In this document: piece by piece, positions 9,007-17,560 of the stretch | Numbering within the stretch: position 1 is the stretch's first letter | Layout: every line of letters starts with the position of its first letter | Source of the DNA: Solirubrobacter sp963848475 | Lineage (GTDB): Bacteria > Actinomycetota > Thermoleophilia > Solirubrobacterales > Solirubrobacteraceae | Reading direction: 5' to 3' | Assembly (NCBI GenBank): GCA_963848475.1 | Contig: CAWKDW010000020.1 | Span: 310,001 to 374,000 of the forward strand | Length of the DNA stretch: 64,000 nucleotides | Program-made: the position numbers and the translations under genes | Notes under the pieces: model-generated | What the model saw: only the letters and a program-made list of their open reading frames with translations | Database searches by the model: none | Told to the model about the DNA's origin: nothing

Positions 9007-10209
9007 ATGAACGAGGTTTCTGTGTTGACGTATCGCCGCGCCGCAGTCGTGCTCTTGGTCGCAGGGATGATCCTTGCCCCCGTTGCCGTGGCCAAGACGA
9101 TCACCGGCAGCAACGCCGCCGACCGTCTGACGGGCACGGCCGGTGTGGACGTCATCCACGGGCTGGGCGGCCACGACGTGATCCGCGGCCTCGCCGGAGA
9201 CGACCAGCTCTTCGGTGACACAGGCCCCGATGAGATCGAGGGCGGCGACGGCAACGACATGATCGACGGTGGCTCGGGCGACGACCGGATCGACGGCGGC
9301 GCCGGCAACGACAAGGGCGTCGGCGACTTCGGCAACGACACGCTGATCGGCGGCCCCGGCGACGATGAGCTCGACGGCGGCCCCGCGCCCGACCGGATCG
9401 ACGGCGGCGACGGCAACGACGTGCTGCACGGTGGAGCCGGGGGCGACACGATCGCCGGCGGCACCGGCAACGACATCATCTATTCCGAGACCGGCCCTGA
9501 CCACATCGACGCCGGGCCAGGCGACGACACGGTGTTCGTCAACAGCGGCAGCGCCGTCGACGACGTCGACTGCGGCGAGGGCAACGACACGATCCACATC
9601 AACCCCCGCGGCGCGCCCGGCGGGATCTCCAACGAGCAGGCGCTACGCGAGGGGCGGATCAAGAACTGCGAGACGGTGATCGCCGCCGCGGTCTTCAGCG
9701 ACCCGAGCAAGGGCATCAGCTGGTCCGGGGCGGGCAACAAACGCGGCACGGCACGCAACGACACCCTCAACGGCGCGCACGGCAACAACAAGCTGTTCGG
9801 GCTGGCCGGCGACGACGTCATCTGGGGCGACGCCCTGCACGACCTCGGCGGCAAGAAGGCCAAGCGTCAGAAGGACCTGCTCGACGGCGGTCCCGGCAAC
9901 GACACCATCTACGGCGGTCGTGGCAGCAACCGGATCCTCGGCGGCGACGGTGACGACACGTTGCAGGGCGGCCGCGGCAGGAACACGATCCTCGGTGGCC
10001 CCGGCAACGACACCATCCGCGCAGTTTCGTCCAATTCGACGCAGATCGAGGGCGGTTCTGGGGACGATTCGATCACCGCGATCGTTACGCGCGGTCGGGT
10101 CCGAGTCAGCTGCGGCCCCGGCAACGACACCGTCACGGTGTCGAGCTACAAGGGGAACCGCAAATTCGTCACCGTCGGCCGCGATTGTGAGCGCATTCTC
10201 AAGGGTTAG
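9007..10209 (+). CDS. Secreted RTX-type calcium-binding repeat protein
   Basis: A 400-residue protein with a Sec signal peptide (cleavage near AVA-KT, residue 32). Two blocks of glycine- and aspartate-rich nonapeptides of the GGxGxDxUx type follow (about 33-185 and 245-385, for example GGDGNDMIDGGSGDDRIDGG). These should fold into calcium-filled parallel beta-rolls outside the cell. A cysteine-containing segment (VDCGEGNDTI) recurs at the ends of the blocks. The GTG at 9022, preceded by GAGG, is an alternative start that shortens the signal peptide. There is no type I secretion gene nearby and no RTX toxin domain, so a structural or surface role is likely. Confidence 0.85.
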   Translation: MNEVSVLTYRRAAVVLLVAGMILAPVAVAKTITGSNAADRLTGTAGVDVIHGLGGHDVIRGLAGDDQLFGDTGPDEIEGGDGNDMIDGGSGDDRIDGGAGNDKGVGDFGNDTLIGGPGDDELDGGPAPDRIDGGDGNDVLHGGAGGDTIAGGTGNDIIYSETGPDHIDAGPGDDTVFVNSGSAVDDVDCGEGNDTIHINPRGAPGGISNEQALREGRIKNCETVIAAAVFSDPSKGISWSGAGNKRGTARNDTLNGAHGNNKLFGLAGDDVIWGDALHDLGGKKAKRQKDLLDGGPGNDTIYGGRGSNRILGGDGDDTLQGGRGRNTILGGPGNDTIRAVSSNSTQIEGGSGDDSITAIVTRGRVRVSCGPGNDTVTVSSYKGNRKFVTVGRDCERILKG

Positions 10210-10430
10210 GGCGGAACGGCGGCGTAATTCAGGTAACTCTCATACAGTCGAGTTGACGTACAGGTCGTTCACATGCAAGGTTTAGTCGAGTCCCCGACAA
10301 AAATTGTGTCCTGTTGCGCAAAAGGGGTCTCCGGCTGAGGATGAGGCCGGTGTGGAGAGGGTCGTTCCGGCGGGTCGCGAGAGGCGACGCGCGCACGGAG
10401 CGAGGGTCACACATCTCAAGGAGGGTCTGC

Positions 10431-13400
10431 ATGTGGAGGAGAACACTAGGCCTGGCTCTGTTGAGCCTGGGTCTCGTGGTGCCGGCGAGTGCGTCGGCGA
10501 AGATCAAGGCGGCTGCGGCCGACCCGTACAAGGTGCTGGTCGTGACCAGCACCACCGATGCGGATACGGCGGCCGGAGTTGCCGCCATCACATCCGCCGG
10601 CTCAGGCGGCATCTACACCGTGAGCGCGCCCGCGCCCGCCGCGGTCGGCGCTGAGTTCACACCCACCAACCTCGACAACTACCGCGCGGTCGTCTTCCTG
10701 AACACCGGGCTCGCCAGCCCGCTGACGGATACGCGAACGCGCGAACTTCGAGACCTACTTCAAGAAGGGCGGCGGCTTCGTCGGCATCGGCTCCGCCATC
10801 GAGACCGATCCGAGCTGGTCGTTCCTGACCAGCGCTCTCGGCACGCGCTCCTCGAGCCGGACCACGTCGCAGAGCGGGACGGTCAAGGTCTTCGACCGCG
10901 TCCATGACGCAACGAAGAGCCTGCCGGAGTACTGGGACCGCACCGAGAATTGGTACAACTTCACGACGAACGTCCGCGGCGTGTCTCACGTCCTCGCTTC
11001 CGTGGTCGAGGACCCGTTCGGCCCCCAGCCCGCCGGCAACACGCTCGACGGCATCGCCGGCGGCACGATGGGTGCCAACCACCCGATCTCCTTCTGCAAG
11101 GACTACCTGGGTGGCCGCTCCTTCTACACCGGCCTCGGGTCCAACGCCGCCGCGTTCGACGCAAGCCTGACGACGCACCTCAAGGGCGCGATCAGCTGGG
11201 CCGCCGGCCAGAGCGATCCCGCGTACAGCGACTGTGGCGCCACGGTGCTCAAGAACTATCAGCAGACGAAGATCAGCGCTCCGCCGAACCTGAACGAGCC
11301 GGTCGGCTTCGATCAGTTCCCCGACGGTCGCATCGTGCAGACCTCGCGTCGTGGCGACGTGCGGCTGCACAACCCGGCGACGGGTACGACGACGCAGATC
11401 GCCAACTTCGCCGACCCGAGCCTGCCGCTGACGCAGCGCATCTACACGAACTCCGAAGACGGCATGTACGGCCCGGCGGTCGATAACAACTTCGCCACTG
11501 ACAAGTGGATCTACCTGTACTACTCGCCGTTGCTGGTGGACGACATCAAGTACTCCGACGGCACGACGGGGCACACGAACGATTTCTCGGTCGCTCCCTA
11601 CACGACGGGCGCGGCGCCGACGACGGCGGCGAGCCCGAGCGCGTGGGATCCGTGGATCGGCTACTTCCAGCTGTCGCGGTTCAAGTTCGTCGATGACGCT
11701 CCGGGCGTCCCGGCGCACCTGGATATGACGAGCGAACAGCAGATTCTGCGGGTCTCCAACAACCGCGGTGCGTGTTGTCACGTCGCGGGCGACATCGATT
11801 TCGACAAGCACAACAACCTGTGGTTCACCACGGGCGATGACAGCGCCGCCGGTTCCGGCGACGCGGGCAACTGGGGGCAGAGCATCGATCAGAAGCTCGA
11901 CGACACCCAGACGGTGCGCGTCAACGGCTCCACGGGCGGCACGTTCACGCTTTCGCTGGGCGGCCAGACGACCGCTCCGATCGCCTACAACGCGAACGCG
12001 GCCACGATCCAGACGGCGCTTTCGGCGCTGTCGACGATCGGCGCCGGCAACGTCCAGGTGACGGGCACGGGCACGGTGGCCACCACCAACCAGACCGTGC
12101 TGTTCAAGGGCACCTTCGAGGAGAAGGACGTCGCGCAACTCGTCAGCAACGCGACGGCCCTGACCGGGACGTCCCCGACCGCCGTGGTCACCACGACGCG
12201 TGAGGGCGGCTGGTTCCGCGGTCCGTTCACCGACTCGGCGCGCTCGGCGCTGAATACGAACGACCTTCGCGGGAAGGTCAACCGGATCAAGGTCAAGGAC
12301 GCCGACATCACCGCGGCCGACGCCAACAAGGCGAGCTTCACCGGCACCGGTACCGGCGCCTATACGATCCCGTCCGGGAACCTGTTCCCGCTCACCGCGG
12401 GCGCGCCGCAGGCCAAGACGCGGCCCGAGGTCTACGCCATGGGCTTCCGCAACCCGTTCCGCATCCAGGTCGATGAGAACGACGTCGCCTACATCAGCGA
12501 TTACTCGCCGGATTCGCAGACGGCGCAGCAGTACCACGGCGCGGCCGGTGTCGGTCGCTACGAGATCGTGCGCAAGCCGACCAACTACGGCTGGCCGTAC
12601 TGTTTCAAGCCCGACCTTCCGGAGTACCCCTGGAACGTCAACCTGCAGGTCCCGATGGACGCGCTGACCCACCAGCCGGTCCCGGCGGGTCAGACGCCGC
12701 AGCCGTATTCCTGCGACGGGGCCACGGTTCCGAACAACGACTGGTGGAACGTCAACGGGGGCGCGGGCGTCGAGCCCGGGCTGACGTCGACGCCGGCGCT
12801 GACGGCGCCGGAGGTCTGGTACTCCTACCGCGATAACAACGCGGCGACGCCCCTGGGCACGCCGTGCTTCACCGGCTACGGTCCGGACGCGCTGACCGCG
12901 CCCGTCGTTCCCGGCTCGACGACGGCGTGTCCGCGGCTGTTCCCGGAGCTCTTCACGGGCGGTGTGGGTCCCCATGGCGCGGCCAAGTACAACTACGATC
13001 CGGCCAACCCGAGCACGACGAAGTTCCCGCCGTATTACGACGACTCGGTGATCCTGGGCGAGTTCACCCAGGACACGATGCGCGAGATGAAGCTGGACTC
13101 GCAGGGTCGCGTGTTCAAGATCAACAACTTCTTGGACTGCGGCGCGGCGAACGTCACCCCGGCGCCGTTCTCGTTCGAGTGCGACAACCCGATGGACATG
13201 CAGTTCGGAGCGGACGGTTCGTTCTACCTGCTGACCTACGGTGACGGCTTCTTCAACGTCAACGCCGACGCCGGCATGTACCGCTGGGACTACGTCAAGG
13301 GCCAGCGCGCGCCCAAGGCCGTCCTGACGACCGACAGGACCGACGGCGCGCTGCCGCTGACGGTCAACTTCTCCAGCGACGGTTCGCTGGATGAGGATCC

Positions 13401-14793
13401 GGGTGAGTCGATCCGGTACGAGTGGGACTTCGGCGACGGTTCGCCGCTAAGCCTCGAAGCCAACCCGCAGCACGTCTACACCAAGGCCGGCCGCTACACG
13501 GCGGTTCTCTCCGTGATCGACTCCTCGGGCAAGAGGACGTCGACGAGCACGGTCATCACGGCGGGCAACACCAGCCCGACCGTGGTCGTGACCGCGCCGC
13601 TGGACGGCGGCCTGTTCGCCTTCGGCGACAAGATCCAGTTCAAGGTGACGGTCACCGATCCGGACGATCCGTCGATCAACTGCAACGACATCAACGTGAC
13701 GTTCGTGCTCGGTCACGACACGCACGGCCATGCCGAGGCGGGCACGACGGGCTGCACCGGGTTCCTGCAGACCGATGCCGGCGACGTCGCCCACGGCGGC
13801 AACGTGTTCGGCGTCATCAGCGCCAGCTACACCGACAAGGGTGGCGCGGGCGCCAACGCGGGGGTCCCGCCGCTGTCGACGACCAGCCAGATCCAGATCC
13901 GCCAGAAGCACCAGGAGGTCGAGTTCGTCGTCACCCAGCAGGGCACGTCGACGGCGACCAACACCGACCTCCCCGGCACGGGCGTGCATCGCTCGAGCCT
14001 CGGGTCCGGCGACTGGATCAAGCTCAACGGTCCGTTTGACCTGTTCCAGGCTGACTCGATCACGTTCCGCGTCGCTGACGCGGCCGCGGGTCGTACCGCG
14101 GGCTTGCCGCTGGCGAACGTCGAGATCCGTCAGGACTCGAGCACCGGCCCGATCCTGACGACGGCGAACCTGACGTCGACGGGTGGCACGGCCGTGTGGA
14201 ACAGCCAGACGTTCCCGCTGCCGCAGCCCTCCAACGGCAAGCACGAGCTGTTCTTCGTGTTCCGCTCGGTCGCCGGCGGCAGCACGGGCGGCAACCTGTT
14301 CAACCTCAACTGGGCCGAGTTCAACGGCAACGGCGTCACGGTCCAGTCCACCAGCGCCGACGGCTCGGCCGGCGGCACGGTGGCGGCGACGCTGTCGCTG
14401 ACGATGGGCACGCCGGCGACGTTCGGGGCCTTCACCCCGGGCATCGCCAAGGATTACCTCGCCAGCACCACGGCGAACGTGATCTCCACCGCCGGTGACG
14501 CGACGCTGAGCGTCGCCGACCCGGCCAGCACCAACACGGGCAAGCTCGTCAACGGGACGTTCGCGCTCCCGCAGACGCTGCAGGCCAACGGGATGCGTCC
14601 CGGCGGCGCGGCTGGGGCATTCGCTCCGGTCGGCGGCTCGGCCGCACCGACGACGCTGATCACCTACCCCGGTCCGGTCAGCAACGAATCGGCGACGATC
14701 GGCTTCAAGCAGTCGATCGCCGCCAACGACGCGCTCCGCACCGGCGCGTACGGCAAGACCCTGACGTTCACGCTGTCGACGACGACTCCGTGA
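10431..14793 (+). CDS. Secreted ThuA / glucose-sorbosone dehydrogenase / PKD / CBM6-like protein with shared C-terminal domain (one frame break)
   Basis: Start ATG at 10431 after AAGGAGG, with a signal peptide ending ASA-KI. An extra base near 10740 breaks the frame; reading across it gives about 1450 residues. Order: ThuA domain (about 35-245, with GGGFVGIGSAIE), PQQ-type glucose/sorbosone dehydrogenase beta-propeller (about 283-950; CCHVAGDIDFD, NDLRGKVNRIKV, RPEVYAMGFRNPFRI), PKD (about 960-1043, YEWDFGDGSP), a CBM6-like carbohydrate-binding region (about 1180-1305) and the shared C-terminal domain (about 1310-1453). A separate beta-rich module is inserted in the propeller (about 491-595). 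It is probably an extracellular sugar-binding or sugar-oxidising protein; the substrate is unknown. Confidence 0.85.
14359..14790 (+). repeat. Copy A of the shared C-terminal domain
   Basis: It encodes the last ~140 residues of the ThuA/dehydrogenase protein, from GGTVAATLSLTMG to LRTGAYGKTLTFTLSTTTP at the very end. Four more copies are at 20581, 25119, 51740 and 53427. Confidence 0.85.
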
Positions 14794-14806
14794 TCTAAGC
14801 CGCTCC

Positions 14807-14838
14807 GAGCCGCGGCGATCATCCGATCGCCGCGGCTC
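14807..14838 (+). terminator. Strong hairpin terminator
   Basis: A perfect 14-bp stem (GAGCCGCGGCGATC / GATCGCCGCGGCTC) with a 4-base loop begins 14 bases after the stop of the first ThuA protein. There is no T-run. The core AGCCGCGGCG is also found in the terminator after the second ThuA gene (21034-21070). Confidence 0.8.
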
Positions 14839-14877
14839 CCGCGGCCTTTGCCCCGATACTCTCGTCCGGCCGAGACA

Positions 14878-16458
14878 ATGGACGACGCTTCGAAGATCGG
14901 GCAGTTCATCCTCGGCGAGTCCTACGCCGCGATCCTCACGGAGACGACGCAGTCACTCGTCTGCGTGTACGACTCCAACGCGCGGATTCTCCTCTTCAAC
15001 GACGCCTGCGAGCGCGCGACGGGCTTCACCCGCGAGGAGGTCCTCGGCCACGACGCGCGTGACTTCGTGATCCCGCCGGAGGAGCGCGAGGCGTTCGGGG
15101 ACTTCCTGACCTACGTCTGGAAGACCGGCACGCCGAGCCCGCAGGTGGGGCACTGGCGTACCAAGACGGGCGGCCGGCGCCTCGTCGCCTGGTCCAACCG
15201 GCCGATGATCGGCGCCGACGGCACCCCCGCCGCGCTGGTCACGACGGGCATCGACCTCACCGATCGCCAACTTCATCGCGACGAGGACGACCGCGCCCTG
15301 CAGGGCGATCCGGAGGCCAAGCTGGCGGAGATCTCGCGCCTGGCCTCTGAGCAGCGCGCGCTGCGGCGGGTCGCGACGCTGGTCGCGGCGGAGGTCCGCC
15401 CGGAGCGCGTGTTCACCGCGGTGTCGGAGGAGTGCGCCCGGGTTCTGCAGGTCAACTCGTCGGCGGTGATGCGCTACAGCGGGGACGGGATGGCGACGAT
15501 CGTCGGCCGCCACAACCGCGACAATGTCGAGGTGCTGCCCGTGGGCGAGCGCCTCGCGGCCGAGGAGAGCTCGGCCGTCGGCCGCGTGCTGCGCACGGGA
15601 GCGCCGGCGCGCATCGACGACTGGGGCGGCGTCCGCGATGGCGAGATCGCCGAGGCGATCTTCCGCGTCGGCTATCGCTCGTCCGCCGCCGCTCCGATCA
15701 TCGTCGCCGGAGCGCTCTGGGGCGCGGTCGCGATCACCAGCGAGGACGAGCTCCCGCCCGACACCGAGGAGCGGCTCGGGGCGTTCTGCGAGCTCGTCTC
15801 GCTCGCCGTCGCCAGCGCGCAGGCGCGCGCCGACCTGATCGCCTCACGCGCACGGCTCGTCGAGGCCGGCGACGAGCAGCGCCGGCGGCTGGAGCGCAAC
15901 CTCCACGACGGCGCGCAGCAGCACCTCGTCTCCGTCGCGGTCAAGCTGCGCGTGGCCCGCACGCAGCTGGAGGTCAAGCCCGAGCTGACGGCCAAGCTGC
16001 TCGAGGAGGCGCTGAGCGAGCTCGGCACCGGGCTCGAGGAACTGCGAGAGATCGCGCGCGGGCTGCATCCGGCGATCCTCGGTGAGCACGGGCTCTACCG
16101 AGCGCTCGAGGTCCTCGCCGGCCGGCTTGCGATCGACGTCGTCGTCGACGTCCTGGCCGAGCGCCTGCCCGCGCATACCGAGGCGACGGCGTACTACATC
16201 GTCTCCGAGGCGCTCACCAACGTCGCCAAGCACGCCGGCGCCGGCAGCGCGAGGGTCAGCGTGCAGCGCGACGGCGGGCTGCTGCGATGTGAGATCACCG
16301 ACGACGGGCGCGGTGGCGCCGTCCCGTCGGATGGTGGCGGGCTCGTCGGGCTCCGCGACCGCGCCGAGGCGGCGGGCGGGACGCTCACCGTCGTCAGCCC
16401 TCCGGGTGGCGGGACGGTTGTGACGGCCGTGATGCCGTTGACGGGCGGCGCATCGTAG
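14878..16458 (+). CDS. Sensor histidine kinase with PAS and GAF domains (NarL-partner type)
   Basis: The protein has 526 residues from the ATG at 14878; an upstream TTG at 14848 is less likely. A PAS domain (about 20-135, VCVYDSNARILLFNDACERA) precedes a GAF domain (about 165-320). A HisKA_3 dimerisation helix follows with the phospho-acceptor His in RRLERNLHDGAQQHL, then an HATPase_c domain (SEALTNVAKHAGA, ITDDGRGG). No transmembrane segment is seen, so it senses a cytoplasmic or diffusible signal. No response regulator gene is adjacent, so it is an orphan here. Its stop overlaps the -10 of the next gene. Confidence 0.9.
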   Translation: MDDASKIGQFILGESYAAILTETTQSLVCVYDSNARILLFNDACERATGFTREEVLGHDARDFVIPPEEREAFGDFLTYVWKTGTPSPQVGHWRTKTGGRRLVAWSNRPMIGADGTPAALVTTGIDLTDRQLHRDEDDRALQGDPEAKLAEISRLASEQRALRRVATLVAAEVRPERVFTAVSEECARVLQVNSSAVMRYSGDGMATIVGRHNRDNVEVLPVGERLAAEESSAVGRVLRTGAPARIDDWGGVRDGEIAEAIFRVGYRSSAAAPIIVAGALWGAVAITSEDELPPDTEERLGAFCELVSLAVASAQARADLIASRARLVEAGDEQRRRLERNLHDGAQQHLVSVAVKLRVARTQLEVKPELTAKLLEEALSELGTGLEELREIARGLHPAILGEHGLYRALEVLAGRLAIDVVVDVLAERLPAHTEATAYYIVSEALTNVAKHAGAGSARVSVQRDGGLLRCEITDDGRGGAVPSDGGGLVGLRDRAEAAGGTLTVVSPPGGGTVVTAVMPLTGGAS

Positions 16459-16461
16459 TGT
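16456..16461 (+). promoter_or_regulatory. -10 hexamer TAGTGT, near-leaderless start of the SDR gene
   Basis: TAGTGT fits TAnnnT and predicts a start at 16468, two bases before the ATG of the dehydrogenase. Its TAG is also the stop codon of the kinase gene. Confidence 0.45.
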
Positions 16462-16469
16462 CCTGACGC

Positions 16470-17255
16470 ATGGACCTCGAACTGCGCGACTCGGTCGCCG
16501 TCGTCACCGGAGCGAGCAAGGGCATCGGCCTTGCGGTCGTCAAAGAGCTCGTCGCCGAAGGCGCGCTCGTCGTCGCCGGAGCGCGCACCATCAGCGGGCT
16601 GGAGGGGCTTGAGAACGTCACGCCGCTCGCGGTCGACCTCTCGCATCCCGACGGCCCGGGGCGGCTGATCGCGCATGCGATCGAGCACCACGGGAAGGTC
16701 GACGTGCTCGTCAACAACGTCGGTGCGGCGCACATCCGGCTGAACGGGTTCCTCTCGCTCACCGACGCCGACTTCGAGACCTCGATGCAGCTCAACTTCT
16801 ACTCCGCACTGCGGGCCACGCGGGCGGCGGTGACCGACATGCTCGGACGCGGCGAGCCCGGATCGATCGTCAACGTCGCGTCGGTCAACGCGTTCTTTCA
16901 GCCCGACGGTGGCGTGATCGACTACGGGCCGGCCAAGGCGGCGATGGTCAACTTCGCCAAGGCGCTCTCGCAGGAACTGGCGCCGAAGGGCATCCGCGTC
17001 AACAACGTCTCGCCGGGGCCGGTGGCGACCGACCTCTGGCTCGGCGAGGACGGCGTCGCCGCGACGGTGGCGCGCGCGACCGGCGCGCGCGCCGAGGACG
17101 TGAGCGGGGGAGTGATCGCGAGCGGGATGCCCACGGGCCGCTTCAGCACACCCCGCGAGGTGGCCACGCTCGTCGCGCTGCTGGCATCGCCACGCACCGG
17201 CAACGTCACGGGCTCGTCATTCGTGATCGACGGAGGCATGATCAAGACGACGTAG
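16470..17255 (+). CDS. Short-chain dehydrogenase/reductase
   Basis: A 261-residue classical SDR with a Rossmann fold. It has the nucleotide motif TGASKGIG (residues about 11-18), NNVG (about 80), a catalytic Ser in NVASVNAF, and YGPAK (Tyr and Lys about 151 and 155). The C-terminal GSSFVIDGG strand is typical. It is probably an NAD(P)H-dependent oxidoreductase of a small alcohol or ketone; the substrate cannot be told. It begins 11 bases after the kinase stop but seems to have its own promoter. The SDR tetrad is complete, so it should be active. Confidence 0.9.
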   Translation: MDLELRDSVAVVTGASKGIGLAVVKELVAEGALVVAGARTISGLEGLENVTPLAVDLSHPDGPGRLIAHAIEHHGKVDVLVNNVGAAHIRLNGFLSLTDADFETSMQLNFYSALRATRAAVTDMLGRGEPGSIVNVASVNAFFQPDGGVIDYGPAKAAMVNFAKALSQELAPKGIRVNNVSPGPVATDLWLGEDGVAATVARATGARAEDVSGGVIASGMPTGRFSTPREVATLVALLASPRTGNVTGSSFVIDGGMIKTT

Positions 17256-17560
17256 GGGGCCAAATCGCTGAAATCGGATGACAGCTAGTCATCGGGTGAA
17301 AGCGACTCATCAGCGTGCGGATACACGTGCAAGCAGGCACCAGTCGCTCCCGGCTCGTTCATAAATCGGATGAATCCATCAAACTTTCATCGGGGATGAA
17401 AGGTCTAGCGAAGACCTCTGCAAGCAAATGAAATGAATTCGTTGACGGAGGCGCCGAACTGCGTTAGCGTCGGTTGTGCCGCGATGAGCCCGCTGTAGAG
17501 GGTCCAGGCTTCACGCGGTGACGTTCATGCGCACTTAGCGGTTCGGAGGAGGGATTCGGG
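17256..17560 (+). promoter_or_regulatory. AT-richer regulatory region upstream of the second ThuA gene
   Basis: 305 bases without a gene, clearly richer in A and T than their surroundings. AATCGGATGA occurs twice (17273-17282, 17365-17374). TCATCGGG followed by TGAAAG also occurs twice, once with an extra GA-type spacing (17290-17303, 17388-17403). A small hairpin AGGTCT/AGACCT is at 17402-17418. TTGACG (17443-17448) and TAGCGT (17465-17470), spaced by 16, make a likely sigma-70 promoter with a ~84-base leader. GGAGGAGGGATTCGGG before 17561 provides the ribosome site. Confidence 0.5.

Noticed and set aside
9100..10150. Short regularly spaced repeats that could suggest a CRISPR array
   Set aside because: They encode in-frame GGxGxD calcium-binding nonapeptides; period and variation follow codons, not spacers.
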